Source: Dactylorhiza incarnata (taxonomy: Eukaryota > Streptophyta > Magnoliopsida > Asparagales > Orchidaceae). From it: a DNA stretch of 64,000 nucleotides. Below, in pieces: positions 1 to 9,829 of the stretch. The position numbers were made by a program, and so were the translations under genes. The DNA lies in assembly GCA_033032865.1 (NCBI GenBank), contig JAWHQI010000273.1, positions 3,472,001-3,536,000 of the forward strand. The letters are read 5' to 3'. Numbering within the stretch: the first letter of the stretch is position 1; the number at the start of each line of letters is the position of its first letter. Under the pieces are notes generated by a model. It saw only the letters and a program-made list of their open reading frames with translations, did no database searches and was not told the origin of the DNA.

Positions 1-2582
1 CTGATAGCAAGCTCAGACCTGAGTCTTGCAATAGCTTCCTTCGAATTCCCGGCGACAATCATGTCATCCACGTACAGCAGCACAATCACCCGAAGCACCC
101 CCTCCTTCTTGATGAACAAGCTAGAATCAGAGTCTGAAGCAACGAATCCGCAGAATAAGAGATACTCTGCAATCTTCCCGTACCACGCCCGAGGCGCTTG
201 CTTCAACCCATACAGGGCCTTCTTCAGCTTACAAACGTAGTCTGGATACTCCTTCGAGATGAAGCCTTGCGGTTGGATCATGAAGATATCCTTGTCAATC
301 TCGCTGTATAAGAAGGCATTCTTCACGTCGAGTTGCCAAATCTCCCAACCACTCGAAGCTGCCAAGGCAATATCAAATCGAACCGAAGTCATCTTTGCCA
401 CTGGACTAAACGTCTCATCATAATCTTCTCCGTACTGCTGTGAGAACCTGCGAGCTACAAGTCAAGCCTTGTACCGCTCGATACTGCCGTCAGCTTTCTT
501 CTTCAGCTTGAAGACCCATTTGCATGTCACAGGAGTGGTGCCCTTGGGCTTGGGCACAAGAGACTAGGTCTCATTCTTCTCGAGAGCTGCCATCTCTTCT
601 TGCATAGCAATGTCCCACTCCTTCACGCCTCTAGCCTTCTCAAAGCTCGACGGCTCCCTTTCATCCAAGGGACCAGCAAAGAAACATGAAACAAAGTTCA
701 CCATGTTTCCTCCTGTGTATCGATCTGGTGGTTGAATAGTCCTCTTCGACCTCCTAAGAGGTTGCTCCTGACTAACCACCTCCGCAGATGCTTCTTCTAT
801 GCAAGCTCCTCTTCCAGATGAACTTGGAGCATCGCTCCCCCTGCTTCCAGAACCTGAAGCCTCCATCTCAGATCTTGACACAACTGGAGCTCCTGGTGAA
901 ACAAGAAACTCCACTTGAAGACTTCCCGCAGCTTTTCCTCCTTCATCAACCCTGCTCTCTGGTAGCTCAACTCCTGAACTCCCCTTGTAAGAAGTCACTT
1001 CATCGAACACCACATCCCGAGAAACAATTGACCTCCATGTCTCAGGATCCATGCATCTCCATCCCTTCTTCCGCTCATCATACCCAACAAAGACTAGCTT
1101 CCTTGCTTTCACATCTAGCTTTGTCCGAAGAGCATCAGGAATATGCACATAGCAGGTTGACCCAAACACCCGAAGGTGTGCAACACTCGGCTTCTCCTTG
1201 AACATCAATTCATGAGGGGTCTTCATGTTGATAGGACTCAGAGGTAATCTGTTGATGACATAAGATGCACAAGACATTCCCTCCGCCCAGAAGGACTTTG
1301 GGATACTCTTGGCATGACGCCAGCATTTGCAAGTTTCCGTCAGATGACGGATCTTCCTTTCGGCAACGCCATTCTGCTGTGGAGTATGGGCACAAGTGAG
1401 CTCTCTCCGAACGCCGTGTTTCCTGCAAAAACTTGAGAACTCACCAGAGGTGAACTCCCCACCATTGTCAGTTCTCAATTTCTTCACCCGCAGGCCTAGA
1501 CGACCTTCCACCAGCTCCTTGAACTCCACAAACTTTGCAAAGGCTTCTGACTTCTCTTTCAAGAAATACACCCAGAAATATCTGGTGTAATCGTCAATCA
1601 ACACCAACATATATCTATTGCCTCCAAGGCTTGGGGTGGCAGTCGGTCCCATCAAATTACCGTGGATGCACTCCAACGACACTTTGCACCTTGTTTTCAA
1701 TTTGTCAAATGGAAGTCGATGAGACTTACCAAACTGACATCCTTCACAGACATGACCGTCTCCATAGGAGGACAAGCTAGGCAAACCATTGACAAGGCCC
1801 CTTACCGCCATAGCCTTCAATTTGTCCATGCCTACATGCCCCAACCTTTCATGCCAGATGGTCGCGCCATCATTGGTCCACATCTTATCAACATAGGTAC
1901 TTGTCGATAAAACTAACAAGTCCTTCACCCGCTTGCCGACATGAATAACATCACCCTTTATCTCCAGTTGAGTTTTGAGAAACTTCACTTCTGTTGGGCC
2001 AAACAGAACGTGATAACTGGCATCGACCGCATTGGTCACAGAGAAGAGATTTTTCTTCATACCAGGCACGTGATAAACACTCCTCAACGTGAGTGGACCC
2101 TTATCACTGCTCAGAGAGACGACTCCTTCATCCTCTACTGGATGAATAGAATTATCAGCCGTAATGATAGCATTGTTACCTGAGTAAGGCGCCAAAGAAG
2201 AGAACTTTGATCCATCACCGGTGAGATGAGGCCCACACCATGAATCAACAATCCAGTCCTCATCATAGTTGATGGAAGCCAAGGCCTTAACGGGCATCGC
2301 CGTTATATTAGACACAAAGGCTCCTTCCCATCCAACTTCACCAGACTTTGGCATCTCCTTCTCCACTGCATGTCCCGACTGAAGATTCACCCGACAATCT
2401 TTCTTGAAGTGCCCGGTCTTGTTGCATCTAAAGCACCTCGGTCCCTCTCCTTTCTTCTTCCCATCAAACTTAGGAGCATAGCCCCTATCTTGCTGACCTG
2501 AAGTGGAGGGTCCATCATGACCCGGCTTCTTCTTCTCCCATTTCTTCTTCTTCTTCCCAGAGAACATCACATCACTTTCTCA
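1..2582 (-). pseudogene. pol: Element A pol: zinc knuckle, protease, integrase, RT (broken)
   Basis: This is the copia polyprotein. It opens with a Lys-rich stretch and a CX2CX4HX4C knuckle (CFRCNKTGHFKKDC, near 2430). The protease motif follows as WIVDSWCGPHLTGD, where the catalytic D-S-G has become D-S-W. Next come the pre-integrase HHCC region (HERLGHVG...CEGCQFGK) and the integrase core, with its acidic residues in LIDDYTR, RTDNGGEF and NGVAERK. RT follows, up to LLYVDDMIVAGN at about 55-85. Two further stops lie in RT, TAG at 564-566 and TGA at 462-464, both where relatives have Trp and Arg. The TGA fits a CpG-to-TpG transition. RNase H is outside the window. Confidence 0.92.
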
Positions 2583-3196
2583 CCCGGAGATTGAAACCCC
2601 CGCCATTTGTCTTGCTAAACTTTCTTGCGAAGCAAGAAGGTTCTCCAACTCCAACAACGACGGTTGATTTGCCCAACCCTGAACTGAAGTCACAAAAGCA
2701 AGATACTCCTTCCGCAACCCGCGGATGATATGCCTCTTCAGTTTTGCCTTAGAGATAGGCTCATCAGGGTCCAATGCAGAAATCTCTGCCGTGATTTTCT
2801 TCATCTTGAGGAAGAAGGTAGAAACAGAATGATCACCTTGAGAGGCTTTCGCCAACTCATTTTCAAGATACTGTAGCCTCGCTACATTCTTCTTATTGAA
2901 CAAACCATCCAAGGATGTCCAAATCTCAGCAGCAGATTTACATCCAATGATGTGATCAAACAGCTCCGGTGAGATAGCCCTCTTGAGAGTGAACTCTGCC
3001 TTAGCATTCGTCCTCCTCCAAAGTCTCACCTCTGCCATATTATCTCCTGCTGGAAACACCTCTTGTGTGTCTTCTCGCCAACTACCTCCCAAAGATCCTC
3101 ACCAAGCAAGTAACTCTCCATACACGACTTCCACTTTTTAAAGTTAGTCGATGTGAGGAGTTCAATACCAAGACCTCTTGCGTATCCACCTTCCAT
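2583..3196 (-). pseudogene. gag: Element A gag, N-terminal part (UBN2-type), frameshifted
   Basis: This encodes the capsid-like Gag of a copia element (UBN2 family). The start chosen is the ATG at 3196, 78 nt after the primer binding site, giving a product that opens MEGGYARGLGIELLTSTNFK, a typical copia Gag opening. That frame closes near 3025. The remaining Gag (for example IGCKSAAEIWTSLDGLF) continues in another frame, so there is an indel at roughly 3075-3090. The second part ends at an in-frame TGA (2580-2582), after which the same frame continues into the zinc knuckle. The original gene was therefore one gag-pol frame, now broken by one frameshift and one stop. Confidence 0.85.
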
Positions 3197-3273
3197 GGCA
3201 ATCAATGTGGCCTCTTCTTCACAAAGACGATGGCAACTCTAGTTGATCACTGCTTATCCACTCCAGAAACTTC

Positions 3274-3285
3274 GCTCTGATACCA
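3274..3285 (-). other. Element A primer binding site (tRNA-iMet)
   Basis: TGGTATCAGAGC on the minus strand begins immediately after the LTR terminal CA. It is complementary to the 3' end of plant initiator tRNA-Met, the usual primer of copia elements. Confidence 0.9.
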
Positions 3286-4469
3286 TGTTAAAATTTTTGA
3301 TTGGACCGTTTAGGAGTAAGCAGGAGTTGTATCAACAAGAGTTATAGCCAAACAACCACAATGCCAAAACAGCAACACAAGAAATCTTTATTGAAACAAA
3401 ACTGCTTTACAATGTGAGGTATAAATGGCGACACATGATTCATCAGAATCACGGAGACGAGAAGAACAAAACACACCAAAAAGCAAAGCCGACGGCTAGA
3501 CAAGCTCAGACCGCACAAGCCGCACCACTCCAGAACTCGCCCGGCTTGCCCTGAGATCGCACGAACAGAAACCGGACAGACTGCCAGCACTGCAAGACCG
3601 CACCTCAGACTGCACGAACTGGAGCTTTATTGGAACAAAGAACTGAAGTTGTCGCCAGACCGCAACTCAGACCGCCTAACCGCTGAAGGTCGCCTGATCA
3701 CTGAGCTCGCTGCGAACAGCATAAGAACACAATAACCCAGTTCGCTGACAGACCGCAGACGAACTGTTTATTCAAGCCACCGGAAATCACCAAGGAAGGA
3801 GACCGCACCCTGCTGACCGCAAACCTACGAACACAACAAAGGTTAACTCGCATCCAAGTCACGGGAACTCAAACTTGAGACCGCAAGAAACAATCCGGGC
3901 TCTGGTTCTTACAGTTCTAGTTAGGAATGACGGGCCATGCACCCCTATTTATAGGCGGGTGGACGGATGTCGTCAACGCACAAACCGGGATACAGTCACC
4001 ACCCATCAGATCGCGAACGGTCTCAAAAGACAGACCGCGCGAACAGACCTCTTGGTCGATCACCCGACCAAGACGCAGATCAGCAGACAAGATCGCGCAC
4101 AGGCCGCGCGAACACGAGACCGCGCACAAGCTGTGTGGTCTCAACAATGCTCCTTCCTTAGATCACCAGGAGCAAGCTATAACCATCTGGCCGACTACAA
4201 CCAAGTCGCCAGATCACCAATATAGACCGCCCGGGTAGACAGTCATATAGGAACAACCCGCCCGGTCTTCCAACAAGGAAGCCAGGCAAACTAGCAGACC
4301 TACTCAGGAACAAACCGTAGCTACCAAGAACAGACCGGAACAACCAGCAGACCGCCAGAACAACTTGGCAGAGCCAGACCGGCAGATAACCTATACAAGC
4401 CGCGCGATCACCGCGGTCTCCCAAACCAGACCGCCCGGTCTCCTCCACACCACTTCAAAAAATTCAACA
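3286..4469 (-). repeat. Element A 5' LTR
   Basis: The LTR is 1184 bp. On the minus strand it begins TGTTGAATTTTTT and ends AAAAATTTTAACA, giving imperfect inverted termini of the TG...CA type directly abutting the primer binding site. It is full of AGACCGC-type repeats, including AGACCGCCCGGTCT-like dyads, mostly between about 3960 and 4445 (upstream of the TATA box) with further copies downstream. Open frames on both strands here are by-products of this repetitive GC-rich sequence. Confidence 0.85.
3943..3954 (-). promoter_or_regulatory. Element A LTR TATA box
   Basis: The minus strand reads CCTATAAATAGGGG, a textbook plant TATA box. It lies about 515 bp into the LTR, just downstream of the AGACCGC array. 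It marks the probable U3/R border. Confidence 0.65.
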
Positions 4470-4607
4470 GGTGATTTTGTTCAGGTGTCCACACATCATA
4501 GAGCTTTTGATCAGGTGCTCAAAACCTAGATACAGCTTTTTGCTAAGGTGGACTATCACCGGGAGTTAACTTTTAAAGGGAGTTATAACCATTTGCAAGA
4601 TGGGAAG
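4470..4607 (-). repeat. LTR C fragment between elements A and B
   Basis: This is 138 bp of non-coding DNA between the outer end of the A LTR and the TSD of B. It is continuous with 11133 onward once B is removed. I interpret it as the promoter-distal part of LTR C. It contains no ORF or recognisable motif. Confidence 0.5.
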
Positions 4608-5906
4608 TGAAAGTGCACAGTTAACCTCACTAGAATTCTCTAGAGGGGGGGGGGGTGAATAGAGATTTAAAATATTTTGTGCAAAGTTAATATATATATG
4701 TGTATGATCACAGATTAGAGCTTCCCACACACCAACAAGAATTAGACAAGTAACTAAAGTAAATGCAAGAGAGAAAATCACAGCATAACACAAGAAAATA
4801 TAGTGGTTCCCCAAACTTTAGGTAGTCCACTCTTCTACCCCCTTGGTAGGAATTCACTATCTTGTACTGAGTCTTTTGATAAGGAGACTCTTAGAACCAC
4901 CCTGAGTCTTTTGACAAGGAGACTCTTAGAACCAACTGAGTCTTTTGACAAGGAGACTCTTAGAACCAGTACACTGAATTTTTTGAAGAGAGATTCTAAA
5001 AACTCATTTACATTATATAAGTAAGAAAGAAAGAAAGTAAGAAACAATAATGAATCTTCTTCCTAGCAAGAAGATTGGAAGCACAAGAAGTGAATTAAAT
5101 CTTTCTTCTACAGAGAGAAGAAGATTTGTAGCCTATCTCTCTTTTAGTGAGAGCAATCAGATTTTGCAGCAGTGAGCAGAAGAAGAAATGGTTGAATATT
5201 GCTGCAGAGCTTTTTCTCAATATCTCTCTTTTCTTTTGGGAGCTTTTCCTCTATATCAAATATGTGTGGTAGATCACTCAACTTCATTTCCTGCCGACCT
5301 CCTCCTTATTTTATAGCTCTGTGTAATAAGATAGCACTATAGGAGAGGAATTAATTAGCAGCCAGAGATTTAGGAGGAGAGAAATATTTCCATAGCAGAT
5401 ATAACATAAATGGAGAATATTAATTCAGATTTCAAATAATATCCAAAATAGAGTTAGTCACATTTTAGCCAAGAATCAAATAGAAGGAGAATGATTCAGA
5501 ACGGCTATAAATATTTACTTTATTCCATATAAATTAGATCTACTGAAAGAAGGAAAGAGATCTGGCGCATATTTAAATCTGTCATATAAATCGACGTGCG
5601 TCGATTACTATTTGACGTAAGCGTCGAATTCATCCTGGCTGGACGTCGAGAGAAGAATAAGGAAGGTGCGTCGACTAAGGTGCGTCGACTTCTTTATATG
5701 CGTCGACTAGAAATAAGAGTAGCGTCGACAACACATACGTCGAGATCTTCCTAAAGTTACTTCGACATATCCTGAAGAAAACGTCGACTTTATTTCGACG
5801 TTGCGTCGAATACTATTCGACGCATATTTACTTAGTCTTGTTTTTCATTCATAAAACTCTTACTTTAACTCATTTCTAGGGGTTAAGAGAAATCATTTCC
5901 CCAACA
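4608..5906 (-). repeat. Element B 3' LTR
   Basis: Plus-strand ends are TGAAAGTGCACAG and CCCCAACA. Plus-strand features in order: a run of about 11 G (near 4645-4656), three 34-35-bp repeats containing GAGTCTTTTGA...GGAGACTC (about 4868-4970), a TATA-like CTATAAAATAA on the minus strand (5306-5316), and an array of GCGTCGA/TCGACGC motifs at about 5590-5826. Confidence 0.93.
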
Positions 5907-6131
5907 ATCTCCCCCTATTTGTCTTAACCCTATTTAGAGAGAAATTGTATTAGCATAAAATCAACTCAGCACATAATTTGAAAAGATAGGAGGTATGTCA
6001 CTTAATCAAAAGTGAAATTTAGAGAGGGAGATCATTTAAGCAGATATTCCAGAATCATATAAACATATGTCATTTTTATACCAGATCATTTTCAACTATA
6101 AGATAAAATATATCAGCATTGTTTTCAAATA

Positions 6132-7520
6132 CTACTCAGGTGGGGTAGGAGGAGTCTTTCTTTTTCTCTTGAATACCAATGTTTTAGGAGAAGAGGATTT
6201 CTCTTTCTCACTTGTAAGAAGTTCATTTAGCTCCCCCTGAGCAGGTGGCTCCCCCTGGGATAGAGCTCCTTTTATTCTTTCTTCTTCAGCCAGCAGAATA
6301 TCTGTCTCTTTTTCTTTTCCAATATCAGCTTCATTTTCTTTCTCAGTTCCATCAGCTGGTTCATTTTCATCTATATTTGTACCAGCTTCATTATCAGCCT
6401 CATTCACTGCTCTGCTTCCTTCCCCTTGTAGTGGTTCCATTTGATTTACAGCATCTCTTGCTATGTTGAGTATCTCTATTGTTTGTTCATCAATATGGAG
6501 CTCAGGTACTATCTCATTCCCAAGGGTTTTGAGCTGTGCTTGACTGTCAGTTTTTGAGGTAGGAAGGGATTTGTGAGAAGGAGATTTAGGATTGGAGAGA
6601 TGATCTTCATCTAGACTCTCCCCCTTCTTGACCTTCTTGGCCAAGGAGGTTAAGAAAGACCTAGTCACTCTAGAGGAAGAGAGAGATGACTTTAGATCTT
6701 GCACAGAGGAACTTACCCCATCTATTTGGGTGTGCATGTGTAGAATGGAGGAGTGAATCTATGAGCAATGCTCATCTAGCATTGCCTGGAATTTTTGGGC
6801 TGCAGATTGGATGCACTGAGTGAGTAGAGCCTCAGTGGATGCAGATGGTGGAGGAGGAGGAGATAATGGTGGAGGTGTATGAGAGGAATGTGGAGAGGGA
6901 ATACTATCATGTTGGGTAGGTGTATTTGATGGAGGAGGTGGAGGAATAGAAGAAAGCTGAGCAAGAGATTGAGGTGGTATTTGTGTGGATGATGATGGGA
7001 GAGAGGAGAGATTTGTTTGAGGAGGAGGAGGAGGAGTGGGAGAGATAGGAGGAGATGGAGTCCTTTCAGGAATGGAACCAGGCTTAGGGATTTGCCTGGC
7101 CCATTTAGAAAATAGGGCTATGGACATCCTTTTTCCTGGAGGGATGGGAATTCCTTTTGACCTGCAGAGGTCAGGGAAGGAATGGAAGAGAACCTGACTC
7201 ATGATTCTCATATAAGCATTTTCCTTGTGGGAATATTTGGAGGCTATCATTTTGAGAAGACAGCTGGCCCAATCCACCTTCTTCTTCAGCACAAGAGCCC
7301 CCATGATGTTCAGCTGCTGTTTGGGCACTGCATCATGGGCTGATATTTTGCATAGCAGTATCTTCCCTACTATGTCTGCCAGCAATCTGTACTCATCTGA
7401 AAAGTCTATCTTTTTTAGATGGATTGGTCTGTCTTTTGAGAATTTCATGGTGGTAAGTAAATGCTTGACTTCATCAGGTGTGAGTTCAATGGATTCATCA
7501 CCTAATAGGGGAATAATTTA
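6132..7520 (-). pseudogene. Element B second ORF: plant-transposon-protein-like, one in-frame stop
   Basis: On the same strand as gag, about 350 nt past its stop, one frame is open from about 7520 to 6132 except for a TAG at 6759-6761. The first 115 or so residues (DEYRLLADIVGKILLCKI...VDWASCLLKMIASKY) resemble the conserved end of the uncharacterised 'putative plant transposon protein' family (Pfam Transposase_32) that recurs in plant LTR elements. This assignment is from memory and is an inference. A long Pro/Ser-rich segment follows, then a helical, Lys/Glu-rich C-terminal region. It has no motif of protease, integrase or RT. What such proteins do is unknown. Confidence 0.55.
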
Positions 7521-7559
7521 GACTAGTCAAGTCATTCATGAGAGGCTCATTTTCTTTTC

Positions 7560-7943
7560 CTATTTTATTGAAATGAAAGAGACATTAGGATATACCTGAT
7601 GGGATTTTTGGTTAAGATAAACATTTTGTTTGGGATTGTAGTGTTGATTTGGATAAAATTCATGATTAGGATGACTAGGTCCTAAATGAGGGTTAGGATG
7701 AAAGACTTTTGCAGAAAATGTATTTAAGTTGCTCTGAACATTTGTGCGTCGATACCTATTCGACGCATGTTGATAATCGCGTCGATTTGTATTCGGCGCT
7801 TTCTCCAGATGACGTCGATCTGATTTCGACGCATAAAAAAGGTTGCGTCGATTTAAAGTCGACGTGCTTTTGTTCAGCCATCTAGAAGAGATCGAAGCAT
7901 TTGAGAGATTGCGTTGAGTAGAAGTCGACGCACTATCGTGCAT
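7560..7943 (-). pseudogene. Element B Gag C-terminal tail in shifted frame
   Basis: This 127-codon open stretch overlaps the end of gag. Its first half translates the GCGTCGA array. Its second half, rich in Asn, Pro, His and Tyr (NPNHEFYPNQHYNP-like), resembles the low-complexity end of SIRE-type Gags. I read it as the original gag C-terminus displaced by an indel or by growth of the array. The function is uncertain. Confidence 0.45.
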
Positions 7944-7966
7944 GCGTCGATATGAAGTCGACGCAT
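7742..7966. repeat. Internal array of 21-bp GCGTCGA-N7-TCGACGC dyads
   Basis: Six 21-bp units each consist of GCGTCGA, a 7-nt spacer of variable sequence, and TCGACGC (single mismatches in some arms). The same unit with the same spacing occurs in both B LTRs. Here it lies at the end of gag and upstream of the second ORF. The spacers differ while the arms are kept. Confidence 0.85.
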
Positions 7967-9736
7967 CTGTGTCTTCACAAATTTTCGTTTATGTGTTGTT
8001 TTTCTTGAGTTGATTGTTTCTTCAGATGAAGTTTGTGAGTCATCAGCTGAATAATAAGATGTTTCATCAAATTCTTTTCTTTCTTTGAAGGAGTTTTCTT
8101 CCTGTGGCTCTTTTTCTGGTTTTAACAAATTAACAGGTTTAGTGAATTTCACAGGCCTCATCCAAGCAGGTTTGTTGGATGGAATTAGGCTGATTAAGGG
8201 ATCAGCCCCTAGCCCAAGATACTTGTGTCTTAGTTTTTGTTTTTCAGTGATTTCCTTAAGAGTTTGGCTTCTCATTTTTATTGATTCTTCAAAGGCCTTT
8301 GCCTGGGTTACTTTATTTTTAAGGTACTGATTTTCTATTCTAGCCCTTTCTATTTCTTTAGCTTTTAGTGCATAATCTTTTGAGCATATTTTCTCATCAA
8401 CACTTTGGTTTTTAACCATGTTAATTTGTTCTTTTAGATCTTTGATTTCTTGTTTTGTTTTTAGTTGATCTAGGTACATTCCCATAAAGTCATTTCTAAA
8501 ATTATCACATTGAAAATCTATTTCATCAAAAATGCTTACCTTCTCCTTATCCTCAGATTCCTCTATGAGAATAAGGCTATTTTCTTTTTCATCATCAGAA
8601 TATATGCTTTCTTCTGAGCCTGTTTCACTCCATGATTTATCATCATTCATTGACCCTTCAAAGGCCATCAAGCATAGATCTTCTTGCCTAGGTTCTTCAC
8701 TATCACTCTTAGAAGAGGTACTGTCCTCAGAGTTAGTTTCACTCCAAGCTTCTGCAATGAAGCCTCTTTCTTTCTTCTTCCCCTTTTCCTTGAGATCTTT
8801 CTTTTTCAGACTTTTCTTTGTCTCAACATTCTCTGGACAATCTGAAGCAATATGTCCAGGTTTCCTGCAAGAATAACACACAATTTCTTTAGTAGGAGTT
8901 TTGTCATACATTGGTTTTGACTCCCTTCTTCTTGATCCATCAGTCTTGATCCATCTCTTAAATCTTCTGGCCAAGAAACTGAATAGTTCATCTTCAGAGA
9001 CAGGAGTCCCTTCTTCTGTTGCTTTCAGGGCAATGTTCCTGTCTTTTGAGGAACTTGAAGTGTTTTCTCTTCTTTCCTTCTCTTCTCTAGTTTTCAGCAA
9101 TTGCTCATAGGATCTGAGTTTTCCTAAGAGAGCATCTGTTGAGATCTCATTTTGTCCTCTTGTGTCTCTTATAGCCCATATTCTTGAGTCCCATGAACTA
9201 GGGAGACTCATTAGCAATTTGTCATTAATCTCAGTAAGAGAGATTTCTCTATCCAAGTCTCTTAGTTGATTGATGATCAGACTGAATATGTCATACATTT
9301 CAGAGATGCTTTCTTCAGCCTTCTTTTGAAAGTTCTCATATTGAGAGATCAATAGGGCCTTCTTGTCTTTCTTTTCATCAGCACTTCCTTCCACTATCTT
9401 TGTGAGGGCATCCCAAATTTCCTTGGATGATTCACAGTCAACAACTTTTTGAAAGATGTCATCTGAGAGAGTTGAGACAAGTATGTTCATGGCTTTTAGA
9501 TCATGAGTTCTTGCCTTCTTCTCATCTTCTGTCCACTCAGATCTTGGAACAAGTGTTTGTGTGATATTGCCATTTGCATCCTTTCTGTAAGGCTTTGGGG
9601 GACCTGTCACAGTAATATTGAACAAGTCAGCATCAATGGAATTCATATAGATTCTGATTCTTGTTTTCCAAACTGCAAACTTTTCAAGATTGCACATTGG
9701 TGGTCTGGTGGAAGCATAATCTTTGATTTGTGCCAT
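7874..9736 (-). CDS. gag: Element B Gag (copia UBN2 type with CCHC knuckle)
   Basis: This is a 620-residue Gag, intact from its ATG (about 90 nt after the primer binding site). Residues about 10-230 form a UBN2/copia Gag domain, with segments such as SKEIWDALTKIVEG and LLMSLPSSWDSRIWAI. A basic linker leads to a CX2CX4HX4C knuckle, CYSCRKPGHIASDC, near residue 285. A Ser/Glu-rich acidic stretch and a coiled-coil-like segment (about 410-500) follow. Such Gags form the virus-like particle that packages the element RNA. The last 30 or so codons read through the internal GCGTCGA array, so the C-terminus is probably not ancestral: an adjacent frame (7560-7943) continues with a Pro/Asn/Tyr-rich tail typical of Gag ends. 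No pol follows. Confidence 0.88.
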   Translation of the reverse strand: MAQIKDYASTRPPMCNLEKFAVWKTRIRIYMNSIDADLFNITVTGPPKPYRKDANGNITQTLVPRSEWTEDEKKARTHDLKAMNILVSTLSDDIFQKVVDCESSKEIWDALTKIVEGSADEKKDKKALLISQYENFQKKAEESISEMYDIFSLIINQLRDLDREISLTEINDKLLMSLPSSWDSRIWAIRDTRGQNEISTDALLGKLRSYEQLLKTREEKERRENTSSSSKDRNIALKATEEGTPVSEDELFSFLARRFKRWIKTDGSRRRESKPMYDKTPTKEIVCYSCRKPGHIASDCPENVETKKSLKKKDLKEKGKKKERGFIAEAWSETNSEDSTSSKSDSEEPRQEDLCLMAFEGSMNDDKSWSETGSEESIYSDDEKENSLILIEESEDKEKVSIFDEIDFQCDNFRNDFMGMYLDQLKTKQEIKDLKEQINMVKNQSVDEKICSKDYALKAKEIERARIENQYLKNKVTQAKAFEESIKMRSQTLKEITEKQKLRHKYLGLGADPLISLIPSNKPAWMRPVKFTKPVNLLKPEKEPQEENSFKERKEFDETSYYSADDSQTSSEETINSRKTTHKRKFVKTQMRRLHIDACTIVRRLLLNAISQMLRSLLDG

Positions 9737-9816
9737 GTGAAAAATAGTTTTGAAAGTATATATATAAGAGGTAGGATCTTTTTGATCAAGGAGTTATCCT
9801 TTTTAGATCAACCTCC

Positions 9817-9827
9817 CTCTGATACCA
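9817..9827 (-). other. Element B primer binding site (tRNA-iMet)
   Basis: TGGTATCAGAG on the minus strand, two bases from the LTR end at 9830. The match to initiator tRNA-Met ends after 11 bases (GGGAGG follows). Confidence 0.85.
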
Positions 9828-9829
9828 AT

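Larger units (their letters stand above)
1..4469 (-). mobile_element. Element A: Ty1/copia LTR retrotransposon (TNT1/Tork-like), 5' part
   Basis: On the minus strand the order is 5' LTR (4469-3286), tRNA-Met primer binding site, gag, CCHC knuckle, protease, integrase and reverse transcriptase. The RT runs off the left edge just past its YVDD motif, so RNase H and the 3' LTR lie outside the window. The domain order PR-IN-RT is diagnostic of Ty1/copia. The reading frame is broken in several places, so the copy is dead as a protein source. The LTR/internal junction is inferred from the terminal CA next to the primer binding site. A target duplication cannot be checked because the left end is missing. 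The insertion lies in LTR C, which continues at 4470. Confidence 0.9.

Noticed and set aside
788..2183. Several plus-strand ORFs of 60-137 codons
   Set aside because: They are antisense to the clear pol domains of element A and carry no domain signal.
3875..4448. Overlapping ORFs on both strands rich in Arg, Thr and Gln
   Set aside because: They lie in LTR A and arise from the GC-rich AGACCGC repeats.
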